NCBI GenBank assembly: GCA_039720395.1
Contig: CM077823.1
Coordinates: 36,190,536-36,254,535 of the forward strand
Origin: Liquidambar formosana
Taxonomy: Eukaryota > Streptophyta > Magnoliopsida > Saxifragales > Altingiaceae
Direction: 5' to 3'
Length of the DNA stretch: 64,000 bases
Below, in pieces: positions 9,679 through 22,587 of the stretch; position 1 is the first letter of the stretch; every line of letters starts with the position of its first letter. A program made the translations under genes and the position numbers. The notes below the pieces were generated by a model. That model was not told where the DNA came from and made no database searches. It saw nothing but the letters and a program-made list of their open reading frames with translations.

Positions 9679-12560
9679 CTGAGATTCTTGCAATCCAATT
9701 CCCTTTGTAATAAAGGAAAGCTTATAAATACACCCGTGAAGATGCCCCCATTGTAATCTTTCTCGGTGAGAAAATATGGCAACAATGACTTCTCGAGAAG
9801 AGGAAGAAGGGGAGATAGGGGACCAGGAGAAAAAAAGGGCATGCAACTGCTAAGGCAAGACTATTTAGTCTATTATTTGACCAAAGATAGAAGAAACCCT
9901 AGCTTGACCTATAAATTCCCCTTTAAATTACCTCATAATTCTTTGAATCTGGTTGGGCGTTGGTTTCATTATTGTCATTCATGCCCCTTGTGACTTTTAA
10001 TTCTCAACCTCTCTAGAAGGAACTTTATTGACTACCCCAATGCCATTAAAAGAAGTTTATGGCACCCCTATGCAAACATAGTGGCATAATTAAAATTTTA
10101 TTTATTTTATTTTTGTTTTTATTTTTATTTATGAAACATAGGTATTCCAAACTCATTTTCGTGGATGTTCGGTCATAAACTAATTGTGGATGTTTGAACT
10201 CAAGACCGATGCCATTAATTTTACTCCCTTGGTACCTAATTGACTGTCCCATTTGAGAAAACGCATTTTTTTAGGAAACCTTATTAAATATTTTTACATC
10301 AAATATATGTTCCGTATGTTTTAATATTCCAATTTTGCCTTTAAGTGTGTACAAAACATTGGAAAAAGTGATAATACACTTTTAAGGGTATTTTAGGAAA
10401 TAAAATAATAAAAAAAATCATTGACTTTTAAACTTGTGACAATAATTTTGAAATATCCTAAAAATGAAAATAGGTTAATAATTTAAGAACGGAGGAAGTA
10501 TATTCTGTGGATGTTTGAATTCAAGACCTCGATCTGATTCTTAATTATGTCATGGTCCTACACTCGTGAATTGACCCAAAATTTTATTAAAATCAAAAGA
10601 TCTAAAGAGATTTATTGGTTGAGTAATTATTAAATAAATAAAAAAAAAAACGAATCTCATTTCACTAACCGAATTTATTAATCCTTTTTTTTTTTTCTTC
10701 TTTCCCTTTTTTTTTTTTTTTTTTTAATTTTAAAAAATAAGGAAAAGAAAGCGAGAAAAAAACGATTTATCTTGATAATCGATCTGTTCTAGGTGTTTGC
10801 ATCGTCTTAATTTTGTCATAAAAGCATAGGTGATGTTTACAAGTTTGCATTAAATGAAGCCACTTCGATAATTGTTGATCAATCTGTATCAACGTTGATA
10901 TCTGACTTTAATATAACAATAAGATAAATGTTAATTCAAAGCATTTTCATGACTGAACCCCATAAGGCTAGGATTGGCTACGAGTAACATAGCATTTAAT
11001 TTCAACGACAATGGCTTGGCCCAAGTTGGCTTCCGAGCCAAACAAGCTATCCGAGCTTCGCAGTTAACATTGGCGGCGTAATTCGAATGTGACCCTCCTT
11101 ATCTCAAATTAGAACTATAATTTTTTATTTGGGGTTTCCAACAACACACTAATATATATACATAAATTGGATATATTTGTATGTTGTGTGTGTAGGTAAA
11201 AAAATAAATTTGAAAGTGTCATTTTATCAAATTTAGGATTATCGATTACTTCATCAAATTATACACACTTTAAATGTCTTAAAAATTTGAGGTTGCCATG
11301 TTCCCCCAACAATAAGTGTACGTCAGACTGGGGCTAAGGCCACCGATTATGTATATTGGTTTGTTTTATTGGCACATTTAGTAATTACGTACCTTTCAAA
11401 AATAAAAGACATGTAGTAATTACCTTTTTAAAATAAAAGTGCCTCATTTTTCTATTTTATTAGGAAAATTATATGTAAAACACCTTATCTGAGTACCAAA
11501 ATATAACACCTTATGTGGCATTATGTGTATGAACCAAAAGTCTCTTAATTTAATTAACAAAACCTTTTTTTTGGCCAATATGGGTTAGTACTACACGGGG
11601 TGTTGTACGAAAGATGTTTCGTATAACACTACCCATTTTATGATAACCATGCCACCGCCACATTATCCCAATGTTCAAAGACTACTGTATGTAACTGGTG
11701 GACAAAACCAATATAACATTTCTCTAAAAATCATGACATGAGTGTATAATTTGAGGAGACCTAACAATAAGAATATAAGAGCATCCCTTTAACAAACTAG
11801 AACAAAAATAATTTAAAAGCAATATAAACTAGTACTATAGATAAGCCTACAGATTTAATTTGCATTGCTCCAGATTAGTTTGGGATCAAACCTTATCGTG
11901 GAGTAGACTTGGGTATCCACATTTGACTTAAAAAGGAAAAGACTGAAGATAAAAGACAAGCCTATGAGATCTATCCTTTAACAACCTTACAACAAAAGGC
12001 TTATTATTAGAATATGGTGGCCTTCTTTGAACAGCCCAAAAAAGTTTATAATAAGAATTCTTCAACAACCTTATTCAAAAAAGTTTTATTGGCTCTTAAC
12101 TAACACTGTTTTTCTTTTTGAAACAGATAATTCCACAGTGCTCATTCCATGAATACTTTAACCTTTTAAAGTTCTTATTTGAACTAAAATCTGTAGTCTT
12201 AACATGTCCATGGTCCCCTTTAAGCTAAGCAAGAGCACATTTTTTGATCTTATACAAAACTAGTTCTCAACATGTATTTTATATATTAAAAAAAAATGAA
12301 ATTTTTTAGTTACCCACTTCTTGGTGCAACACATTTTCAATTTATCAACTCTTTTGTGCGAAGTTGGTTTGCCATTATTCCTCTATTTGTCAATACATCA
12401 ACCAAAAAAACTAATAAAAACTCTTATAAGACTAATTTAATAAGTTATAGTAACCATTTTGCTCTAATTTTGAATTTCATATTTATATAAAATGATTAAC
12501 ATGTTTGTGAGGTAAAAAGGAAATTATATTACTTTTGATGTACCATGAACATACCTAGAG
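9679..12560. other. Intergenic, no gene seen
   Basis: AT-rich with homopolymer runs, for example at 10683-10725. Short open frames lack family resemblance and codon bias. No RNA gene was recognised. Confidence 0.55.
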
Positions 12561-12785
12561 GTGGTAATAGGTAGGACTGAGAGATGCAAGGCCGAATAGG
12601 GGGGCGACTGATGTGTTGGTGTCCTATTTGTTGATATAAAAAAAAATAACGCTCAAAGAATCTCACACATTCATACCAAAAAGACTAAAAACCCACTTTC
12701 CAATTTGTGTTGAATATCCAACCGAAAATCACGCTCAAAATCAGAGCAAGAATCACGCTCATATAAAGAACCAAGATCTTCATTT

Positions 12786-13350
12786 TGAAAATTCAGATAA
12801 AAAACGAGGATAGGAAAGAAATTCGAATCAAAATCAAAATAAAATCAGCAAATTAAAAACCGAGATAAACTTGTTAAACATATCCTTGATGCAATTAGAT
12901 GCAAGAAAAATCAAGATAAAAAAATTAGATCCAACCAATAGGGATGAAATTCTTGAAAAGAATTACATAGAAGTTATCTAGATTATTCTGAAAATTCAGA
13001 TAAAAAACCAGAAAAGGAAAAGAAATTCAAATCAAAACCAAGATAAAATTAGCAAATTAAAAACCAAGATAAACTCGTTAAACATACCTTGATGCAATCA
13101 GATGCAAGAAAAATCAAGATAAAAAAATTAGATCCAACTAATAGGGATGAAAATTCTTGAAAAAAATTACATAGAAATTATCTAGATTATTTTGAAAATT
13201 CAGATAAAAGACTAGAAAAGGATTGCATTAAAATAAACCATCATAGAAATTACATTAGATCCAACCAATAGGGATGAAATTCTTGAAAAAAATTACATAG
13301 AAATTATCTAGATTATTTTGAAAATTCAGATAAAAAACTAGAAGAGTGAT
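12786..13350. repeat. Tandem repeat with a period of about 203 bp
   Basis: Units start with TGAAAATTCAGATAAAA at 12786, 12989, 13193 and 13319. The first two intervals are 203 and 204 bp. The third is 126 bp and has lost its middle part. Each unit contains TTAGATCCAAC.AATAGGGATGAAA and ends AATTATCTAGATTAT. The region is A-rich and non-coding. Confidence 0.9.
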
Positions 13351-13366
13351 TGCATTAAGATAAACC

Positions 13367-13495
13367 CAGTGAGTACCTCTGGCCATTGAGAATTCGTACC
13401 GTCAAGACCTTCACCCATCAATACTGTGCATCTGTCAACCCAATGAGTACTTCTAGCCATGAGAATCGCACCATCAAGGCCTTTACCCATCACGA
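13367..13495. repeat. Imperfect tandem duplication of about 72 bp
   Basis: Two copies share CCA(G/A)TGAGTAC, CC.TTGAGAAT or CCATGAGAAT, and CCTT(C/T)ACCCATCA. The duplication directly follows the 203-bp array. Confidence 0.6.
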
Positions 13496-14900
13496 GCAAG
13501 CCATCAAATCCACCATCGACTAAGCCTTGTCCACAAATGATACTCAGATCCAGCTGTCATCCAAGCCTCCTTGCGTCATTAGATTTGCCATCGAAATCGC
13601 TTCTACAAATTTTGCTAAGATTTGTCGTCATTGAAGCCTTCTTTGACAACCAGAACCATTGTTGAAGCCTCCTCCGCATGTGCATAGATCTGAAAAATAT
13701 GGAAAGGAGGGCTGAGTTTGGAGGTGTGGGTAAGATCGTAAGAAGGAGATATTTCTGGAAAAAAAGGAGGGAACATTTTTCGCTTTTTGAGGTGAGATGG
13801 ATAGAAAAATCTGGAGGGGTATATTTTCATGTTTTGTGTGTTAAGGGATAAGTTGGTCATTTTGCCATTCGGCCCACATTTTCAGGTCCCCCCTTTTGGT
13901 CTTCTAAATCATTACTCACCATTAAGGGGGTTATTTTTTATTTTTTATATTTTTTTAAAAAAAAAAAACAGAAAAAAAAAACCCCTTGAAGGTGAATGTG
14001 ATGAATCCAAAGTTAGTACAATTTTAAAGGGACTAAAGGGATTACACAATATGAATCCTACATTTCCCTACTGTATCTAATGTTTTTCTCTTGAATTAGT
14101 TTATTAAATGGTTTAAAAGAGTTATTATAAAAGAATGAGTTGCAAGTTTCATGCAACATAATAAGAAATGTGTTCGGTAATATATTAGAGGCCTTGTTAA
14201 AATAGGAATTTTGAAGACAGTAGACTCCTCTTCCATTTATTGAATTGTACAAATAACGTGTAAGGGTCAATATGTGAATTTTAAAATTTGAATTAGGTTG
14301 AATACGACTTTAATACTATTGGGTATTTAAATAAATCAACTAATAATTTATATATAAAAATAATTGTGTTTAAGTAAATCTTATTTTTGTACAAAGCTGA
14401 ATAGATTTATAGGAAAATAGACTTACCAACAAAACCATCACACTCATATTCATCTCAGCTAAATTTTTATTTTTCCCAAACAACCTTTAATCATTCTAAA
14501 AAAAAAGGACTATCCAATGAAGAAAAAAATGGCTTCGGTCCTGTTTTTGAATCTTTGATTGTTTCTTTATTTATTTTTTAGTGAAAACCATCCGGTATCT
14601 AAGAACTACATTGGGCTGCAACTAATTCGAATTCAAATCATTACAGTAAGATCACAAAACCGACAAAACTCTCTTTACGGAACATTTAATGCAACTGTAT
14701 TCCCAAGTTTCGAACCAAGGATTTTGGTTAAGTTAGAAGAACCCCATACAAGTTGATCTATGCGCTTGATGGTCTGTTTCTTTATTACCGTATGGACAAG
14801 CTTGCAAAAAAATAATAAATAAAAATAAAAAAAGGGGCCATCCAAAGGTCACTGACCCCACACGTGTATAGTCAACGAAATCCCAATCGCACGCGTGACA
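13496..14900. other. Intergenic upstream of TOM6
   Basis: No gene recognised. It includes an A-rich run near 13958-13980. The final part is the likely TOM6 promoter. Confidence 0.5.
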
Positions 14901-14946
14901 CAACGTTCCCTATAACTCCCCTCCGATCGGTGGACTAGCCTTACTA

Positions 14947-15004
14947 AAACCCTAAAAACCTCTTCGACACAAAATCACCAGAGACGACATAAACGCTAGG
15001 GTTT
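14947..15004 (+). promoter_or_regulatory. Telo-box motifs in the TOM6 leader
   Basis: AAACCCTAA lies at 14947-14955 and the inverse TAGGGTTTAA at about 14996-15005, within 100 bases upstream of the TOM6 start codon. Telo-boxes (AAACCCTAA) are typical of promoters of plant housekeeping genes for translation and organelle biogenesis. Function here is inferred. Confidence 0.55.
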
Positions 15005-15037
15005 AAGGCCGATATCATTTGAAGCAAAAGGGAAAAG

Positions 15038-15202
15038 ATGTTTCCCGGAATGTTTGCACGAAAACCCGACAAGGCGGTGGCGCTGAAGCAGCTGCGGACC
15101 CATGTGGCCATGTTCGGTGCTTGGGTCGCCGTGATTCGAGTCACTCCGTACATTCTTCACTACTTCTGTGACGAGAAGGAGGAGCTCAAGCTTGAATTCT
15201 AG
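15038..15202 (+). CDS. TOM6: Mitochondrial import receptor subunit TOM6
   Basis: The 54-residue protein begins MFPGMFARKPDKAVALKQLR, continues through THVAMFGAW and ends KEELKLEF. From memory Arabidopsis TOM6 has the same length, the same MFPGMF.RKPDKA..LKQLRTHVA start and a D..EL...F end. TOM6 is a small tail-anchored protein of the outer mitochondrial membrane that stabilises the TOM40 translocase. One hydrophobic segment spans about residues 22-43, flanked by a basic N-terminal part facing the cytosol and an acidic C-terminus. The coding region is a single exon. A good splice donor (GAG/GTAAAT, 15234) lies 32 bases after the stop. Its Arabidopsis relative lies next to LACS2, as here. Confidence 0.95.
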   Translation: MFPGMFARKPDKAVALKQLRTHVAMFGAWVAVIRVTPYILHYFCDEKEELKLEF

Positions 15203-18200
15203 TCACTCTTCTTCTCCATTTCGGCCTTATGAGGTAAATTTCTTTGGAATTCCCCTTTTGGTATCTGTATATGTATCTATGTGTATGTAATCACGCATTG
15301 TTTTGTGGGTGGTGGGGGTTTAAGATTTTTTTTTTTTGGGTTTCTGGATTGGATTAGAAAGTTGGCTTCCTCTATTTTATCTTATTTTTATTTTTTATAT
15401 GTGAATAAAGTTTCTAATTATGTGAATGATGATGTGGGGCTTTTCTGTTGTTACTCGTATTGCTTATGCAAATGCTGGGTTTTGGATTGTTCTGTAGGTA
15501 TTGTTTTGTGGCTGCTGGGGTTTTTAAGATTTTATGTTTTTAGATTGGATTAGACGGTGGGTTTGTTTTAATTATTCTTATTTTTGCGAAATTATCTGTG
15601 AATAAAACTTCTATTTTGTGAATTATGATTTGGGGTTTTATTTATCATTAACTAATGTGGCTTTAAGACTATGAGGAATATGATGAAACTTTGGGGGAGA
15701 ACGATTGAGTGAAAGTTAAGACTTTGAAACAACAGTGCTGGAACATCAATGGGTTCATGCCAGGAAGATCAACCATTGAAGCTATTTTCTTACTTTGGTG
15801 ATTGATGGAAAAGTATTGAGAAAAGAGAAAAAAAAAGGACCTTCATATGGTGTTATTGCTTAGAAAAAGCATATTGAAGAAGATATTCTATGGTGTATGT
15901 TGATTGCTGATGATATAATTGATGAAACTAGAGTAAGGGAAAATTCTTAAGTCACAATTATGGAGACAAACCCTAGAATCTAAAGCTTTCAGGGGTCAAG
16001 TCGGACTACAACAGACTATTAGAAGTTTAGAACTGATTTGATTCTTTAAACACTTGGAATTTTCTAAAATTTTTGGATCCTCGTTATCGCCTAATTGAGC
16101 TTGGAAATGAGAGAATAATGCAATTTGATGGTTAAGGAAGGTTTTGCTGAGTTGAGTTGAGTTGAGTTGAATCGTCTATTAGTAAGTTGTAAGCAGAATG
16201 AAGTACGTTGTAATAGCAAAGAAATTAATCATCAGTCTGAAGCGTACAGAAGGGGGTATGGATTATCAGTAGTTAACATGATGCAAATGCCCAATGCTTT
16301 GATTTTGAGCCTTACATGCAATGACATAGTGTTGGAACTTGGAAGATGCTTAAGATTTTTAAATCTGAAGATAGTGTTGTTACAATGAGAGTTAAATTGA
16401 AAACTTGACGGAGTTTGAGAAGATTGGAAAGGATCATAGGAAATTTCTCTTTACAGTGCTGTTTGTTTGGAATGGAGTAAAAATAAGGTGAAGGATGGAG
16501 TACAAGCAAGTTCCTCATTCTCCTTGCAGAATTCTTAATGATGGATGCGTCATTAGAAGGACACAAGCATACAACCTAGGGAGGAGGGCATGCAAAATGT
16601 CCACCTCTGGAACTCCCTGACAAGTTGCAATTTGCCGCAATTTTCCATGTATCAGTTACAGAGCCAACATCAAAATGTGAGTAGTGTACTTTATTTGGAT
16701 TAGGAAATGTGAGTAACATACTTATATCTAAGGCTGAGAAGATGAATAGGAGGCAACCCCAGTGGATGATCTAATGGAAAAGTCTCAATGGCCACATATT
16801 GTTTACTAGTGAATTAGTGATGAAGAGGGATATTTCCTTGACCATGAAGGGATTTTGATCGCCAAAATTTTCAGTAAAATAATTTGGTAATTCTTGTAAA
16901 CCTTATTTGTCTGCTCTGGGAGCTTGAAGGAGATTTGGTTGTTATAGATCTTGATATAGATTATCTCCACCTCAAGTTCATGAATAGTGAAGAGTACGAC
17001 TATGCCTTAGACCTTGGATTGGCTTGGCTCACTTTCTTATTATGAGTTTGTGGTGCCTGGAGTTTCTTCCGTCTGAAGTTATCACAACCTCAATGGTGGT
17101 GTGTTGCCCATCCAACATTTCAAAGAGGAGATTCTAATTCTTATTTGCATTGCTTTAGGTGAACCATTTAGGCTTATGTCAGTTGGGGGTGTTATGAATG
17201 TCTCTGTGTGGAAGTGGAATTTGAAGAACTCTGATTCCAATTCTTTATTTAGAAATTCTTGTTGTACATTTTAGAAAGTTATGTGACATTAAGACAAGTA
17301 CTTAGATGAATGTCTTGTTGAATTTGGTTGAAATATATTTTATTCACTGTATCTAAACTCTCTTATAACTTAATTGAAAAATGAATATTTGGCTAGTGAC
17401 CCGTTTTGTAGAGCTTTATTCATTGTGCAGTGTATCTTTGGCTTTGTCTCCTCAAAATCTCCTTCACTTACCTTATTGCGAGGGTAGGTAGGTCGTCTGA
17501 CGTTGAATTAATAATCTTATATCTCTTCCTACTTCTTTTGATCATTATGAAGTATGGACTTCTTAGGATTGTTGTTGTATCTTTCCATTTAGAATTTTAC
17601 ATCTTGATTAAACTTGCAAACCAGAAATTCTATGGCCACAAAGGGAAGGGGTAGCTGGGTAGGTGTAGGGGTAGGAGTAGGGGTCCGGGTGGCGGTGGGG
17701 GTGGGAGAATTGGCCACAGTTCAAGTCATGTTGATGATTTAAATTTTTTTGGAGGTTTTTTCCCTGCATTGGTGAATACACTGTTAATGGTTGTTATCTC
17801 TTGTGTGGTATGATTTCTGCCTTCTTAGAAGTGTCTAATGTTAGACATTGCATTGGAGTGGACTTGGGACAGTTGAATGCCCACGTCACTTGAAAATTGA
17901 GGGCCCACCAAGAACCATTCTGTTACTTCTGTTAGAAAGGCATGGAATTATTATCAAGCAATGCTTACTATAATAATAGTTTATTATAAATCAGTTATTG
18001 TTCAGTTTAAAGTTGAAGTGGAGGTCTCATTTTAATTTTTTTCTAATTATTTTAAGATAAAGTTTAGATTGCATAATTTTTTTCCCCTCTCAAGAAGATC
18101 TTATTTATGAGCATTCTAGGAGCTATAAACAGTTGCTTGATAGTTCTAGGGCTTGGTAGTTATGCATGTGATTTTTGTATTTTTGTATTATTATTATTAT

Positions 18201-18269
18201 TTTTGGGATCAGCGCATGTGATTCTTGTATGGAAATTTGTTCCAACAATTGACCAGTGGGAGTCTTTTT

Positions 18270-18294
18270 TTTTTTTTTGGGGGGGGGGGGGGGG
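18270..18294. repeat. Poly(T)-poly(G) run
   Basis: About a dozen T residues are followed by about 18 G residues. The exact length may be a sequencing artefact. Confidence 0.8.
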
Positions 18295-19379
18295 GTTGTG
18301 GGGTCCTCATCGTGACTGTTGTATATCCTTTTGTGAGGGGTGCAGATGTGAACATAACATGCCCTTTGGATGTTGATTGGCAAGGATGGTGCCAAATATA
18401 TTGATGATGTTTTACTCAGTCTGTCATGCAAATCTAGGGTTGCATCTTTGCATATATTACCTTTTCTTGGCATTTGAATGTGGATCAATTTGTTCAAAGA
18501 TTACAAATATAGAGATCTTACTTGAGGTAGTCCTCTGCATTGTCTTTGAGAAGAATAAATTTAGGATTTAATTTTAGAATTTATGGCACTAGGTACATGA
18601 ATGGTTTTGCAGAGGGACTTCTTTTAATTTGCAGCCAGTGCAGGCTTGTTTGTGTGCTTTAATCTTTAAGTCAGCCAAGTTGAGTGTTATATTTTCAGTA
18701 AATTTGGTTCATCATTCAACTCTCATTTTTATTCCATATGATTCTAATGTTGTGAATCTTGTTGCTTGCACTCTAAATATGTTCCCATCATTCAGGATAA
18801 CTTTGTTGTTTCTATTACTCGATATTTCCAACAATGTCAAGGAAATCTTCCACCAAAAATAATGAAGGAATTAGCCGTATCAGTGTTTTATTGACGTCAC
18901 ATTTTCTGTACCATATTGTTCATTTGTCCTTATCTGCTGGTGGCATGTTACGGCACTGGGTAGTTGAAGCTTTCATATTGTGGTGGCAATTTCTCCATTC
19001 ATCATTTTGTATAGTAAAAGGAGATTTAGCTCTGCCTTGATCCCTTGTGATGCATAAAGTGGCTAGGGATCATAATGCCAAGTAAGTCGACTCTAAGGAG
19101 TCATAGAAAGGATATGTGAGCATTAGTTAGCTTATGAGAAACCCCATCCCATCAACAAGAGTCTGGGTTGTATTCCACTCTTCTTCAACAAGTGCCAGAT
19201 TCATTATGATGATGATGCCATTTTAATAGTCCTCAATTATTCAAGGAATATATTTGAGTTGTCGATTCTAGTCTGCTGGAATGTTCCCTATTCATGCTTT
19301 AAAATGATTCCAGACTTTGAATTTGTGGTCCACAATTTAAGCTTAGAAGTTTGGTAGAAATTATCTATACACATGGGGT

Positions 19380-19472
19380 TTTGTTTGTACGATCTACTGT
19401 AACTGATATTATTGTTTCTACGATCTACTGTAATTCATATTATTGTTTGTATGATCTACTGTAACTTGTAGT
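19380..19472. repeat. Three tandem copies of a 37-bp unit
   Basis: The core (C/G)TA(C/T)GATCTACTGTAA.T recurs three times with spacer ATATTATTGTTT. It lies just upstream of the candidate acceptor of the TOM6 3'UTR intron. Confidence 0.85.
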
Positions 19473-19973
19473 AGTTTATCTTATCAGCCATTGCTTAAAT
19501 TCATTTATTTTTCTTTGTGGTGCAGTTGGTTTGAGAGGAGACGAATCTAGTATGAATGAAGAAGAGTTAATGTGCTTCTACCCTAATTTCCTTTTCCTTT
19601 TCCATTTTTTTTTTTCCCATTTTTTTTCCCATGTTGTTGGAGTCTTAAATTCTGTTCTTGATTTTTAATGGTAGATCGAGGATTCCCATAAATGAATTGA
19701 ATGTTCTTATGATATATATTGTTATATGATCTTCCTTCTCTAGTAACTGGACCACTTGGGACAGTGATTAGATTCTGCTATTTATTTCCATCCAATTCAA
19801 TACCCATTCTCAGCTCTTCAAGTCCTTATTAACAATCCCACGAGCACAATACAGTTGTTTTCTGCACAATGATCTTTAACTTGCCTACTTTTCAATTACC
19901 CTATTTGTTTTCCTAAATGCATCATTTATGTGTAATGCGCGTCTAAAGTCCCTTGGGACCATATCTCCTATGA

Positions 19974-20194
19974 GTTTTTTTTATTTTTGATAATGGTGGA
20001 ACCATCCCATAGCAGAGCCATTTGGACCCACCCATGGAACCTAAATTCCCAGGGAAGACTAGCGTAGCAACCTACTGCCACAGCCCCCCACTTAAATCTT
20101 AGGTTGTCTTAGTGAGGAATCAAATTCGAGATCGTGCACCTAATCACACAGTTACGAGTTCGCCTTTACCAGCTGGACTACCCAAGGGTGGGTA
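19974..20194 (-). mobile_element. tRNA-derived SINE with 19-bp target duplication
   Basis: The 221-bp insert is flanked by the exact direct repeat GGGACCATATCTCCTATGA (19955-19973 and 20195-20213). Read on the minus strand it starts TACCCACCCTTGGGTAGTCC, has an A-box-like GTAGTCCAGCTGGTAAAGG and a B-box-like segment ATCTCGAATTTGATTCC, and ends in an A-rich tail (AAAAATAAAAAAAA). These are the parts of a Pol III-transcribed SINE. The exact 19-bp duplication suggests a fairly recent insertion. Confidence 0.88.
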
Positions 20195-20334
20195 GGGACC
20201 ATATCTCCTATGATGCTATCAATAACCACCTTGGAGTCCTATATGGATATTTCGGTTGCCTTTTCCCCGAGCTTGAGCAAGACCATGTCTTTTCCTTCTT
20301 CCTTTATACGTTTTTTTCCCTTCTTTGGTCCTTA

Positions 20335-20445
20335 TCCGCAAACCCCCCCACCCTACTGATTTGAAGGCTCAAACCAGAGACCTCCCCTTGCAAGAGGAGA
20401 CATAGCACTGTCATCTAAACGTGAGCAGCTGCACCTAAAATGGGA
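20335..20445 (-). mobile_element. Possible second SINE remnant
   Basis: On the minus strand GCAGCTGCTCACGTTTAGATGACAG precedes a B-box-like GGTCTCTGGTTTGAGCC about 40 bases further on, as in tRNA-related SINE heads. No target duplication was found. Confidence 0.3.
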
Positions 20446-21854
20446 GCACCTAAAATGGGAACCCTGTCATCTATATTTGTCCAGTGGAAGTGTTTTGTTT
20501 ATCCATGACTTCATCCATAATACCCACCCTTTCTTCCTCGACCTAACTGGTGACTTATCAACCACCCAATCACGAGGTTACAAATGCAAAGGCTCTAAAC
20601 CATTGAAAGTGATGGCCAAAGAAGATTCAGAAACACGAAATATTGAGTTGCAACTGTTCAGAATCTTCATATCTGAACAGGCGACATGTGTGGGAAGTTG
20701 TGAAAACAGATGGTCCTCGATTCAATTTTACTTCAAAAATCCACTCACATAGTCACATGATGGTCCATTGTTATTTTTGCAACAGCTGACACTTGGATAC
20801 GTGGGTACGTGTCCATAAAAAAAATATGGGGTTTACTTGTTGAACTCGTGTCAAGGTGTTCATCACTATGACAAGCAATGATTCAGTTTAAGAATTATAT
20901 TCTGAGTGGGTAAAATCTGCAATTCTGTATTTACTGCTTGCATTTCATACATCACTGTTCTTGTTACTGCATTGTAGGGTTGAAGATGTCATGCACTCAT
21001 ATATGCCACTTCTTTTCATGGCACAGTGGTACTCTGTGGGTATGTGTGTGTGGATGTAGGAGAAAAAAATACAATGTGTTAGGTAATGGATTTTGGTTTT
21101 GCCAGGAACATTAAAAAAACACGTGCCATCAATTCAGTGGTTGGGAATAACCGTGACTGACCATACCCCCTAGCCAATCACATTCTGCCGACAAAGTGGA
21201 ACATATGAAATCATGAAGTCAGTCTTTACTCTCAAGTGTTATCATATCGAGTTAACGTGATATTATAGGCGAAGGTAAGCAAATGCCATTTAGCCCATAT
21301 AAAGAGAGGAAATATCTAAGAAATTACATTTGCACTTTGATTTCAATTCCCCAAATCTAATATCTGCATTTTAATTGGTTGGCGGCTCTTTTATGGTAGC
21401 ACCAAAGACTTTCTCCACAGTCATCATAAGTGAATTGATAATCTTCTGCTTTTTCTAGGCGGTGGAAGAAATGGGAAAAGACCGTCTAGATGGACCAACA
21501 CTGCATTTTCAAAGAATAATTAAAATCTCACTGAATTAATAATCTAATTGGGGATATTTTTTAAATTTATGTTAAGCCATTTGCATTTTGGCCTTTTGCA
21601 CTCCGTTAGACCACCACAGTGGATTTTGAAAATTTTTGTCTATTACGGAATGCGCAAGTGGCAGAGGACTAGAAAATGGATAAGGTTATTCCATATGACC
21701 AGTATACATCCACAAATAATTCATATCATCACATGATATAGCACATAAAATCTGCTTCTTGGAATGCCGACGGATCAAAAGCCCGATAGCATGATAGCTT
21801 GTTGGGATTATTTTCATTTATTGCGTGGTGAGTGAAATTGGGTTCAAGAGTATA

Positions 21855-21930
21855 GGTGAAACATTGATACCCATTTGTTGATATTGAGGGTTAGGAGTAT
21901 AGGTAAATTCTATCGATTGTCAAAAAAATA
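21855..21930 (+). mobile_element. SINE 3'-tail family member
   Basis: The sequence ATTGATACCCATTTGTTGATATT, then TAGGTAAATTCTATCGATTGT and an A-rich run, matches tails near 47.05, 47.61 (inverse) and 52.50 kb (inverse). Repetition of the same 3' end before A runs suggests one retroposon family. Confidence 0.5.
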
Positions 21931-22587
21931 AAAATAAAATAATACCTATAATAAATAATAATAATAAATGTGCTTCTTGAATCTGTAAACACCCATGAAA
22001 ATATTTTTCGTTCAATAGTGGTCATTTTGTATATAAAACACATTGATCAATATTTTTTTTTTTTTCTTAATGTTCTTTTTTTTTTATATATAAAAAAAAT
22101 GGCATTTTCCCACTAATTTGGGAGCCTTCAATGAGATGACATGTGGCAAGTCCAGAACCCTCCTTTGAAAGCACTGGCTCTCCATTTTTTTTTTTTTCTT
22201 TTTTTTTTTTTGGTGGCTAAGATGCACTGGTTAGTGGTTCTCCTCGTTCTACCGATGCTTCATGCATTATTTGACTATCATTTAAAGATACTTTATTCCA
22301 CAACCATAGAAAAGTTCTTTGACCTCCATGTAAAGAAGCCTACAAGGTCCCACCCTCCCACAGTGCTCCCATATGCTACTCCCAAAAATGTTAATTTCAT
22401 TTTCATTTTTATTATTTTTCCTCGAAAAATGAAGGTAATTGATCGTGTCCATTAGTTTTGTGATAATTAATTTAAAAAGGTTAACTCTTTATGTTAATTC
22501 CAATTTACCAGATGAATTATTAGTAGTCATCGTTGAATGTAAAGTGACATGATAATATTACATTAGAATAAATGGTCACAGTAGTTA

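Larger units (their letters stand above)
15203..19720 (+). other. TOM6 3'UTR with probable 4.3-kb intron
   Basis: Thirty-one bases of 3'UTR (15203-15233) meet a consensus donor GAG/GTAAAT at 15234. The next strong acceptor I judged suitable is TTTTTCTTTGTGGTGCAG ending at 19525. It is followed by exon-like sequence (TTGGTTTGAGAGGAGACG) and then T-rich sequence typical of a transcript end near 19700. Between them the sequence is T-rich on the plus strand, as plant introns are, and holds no gene. Intron extent and transcript end are inferred and other acceptors are possible. Confidence 0.4.

Noticed and set aside
12786..13350. CRISPR-like array
   Set aside because: The units are long, contiguous and AT-rich without unique spacers, and the genome is a plant's.
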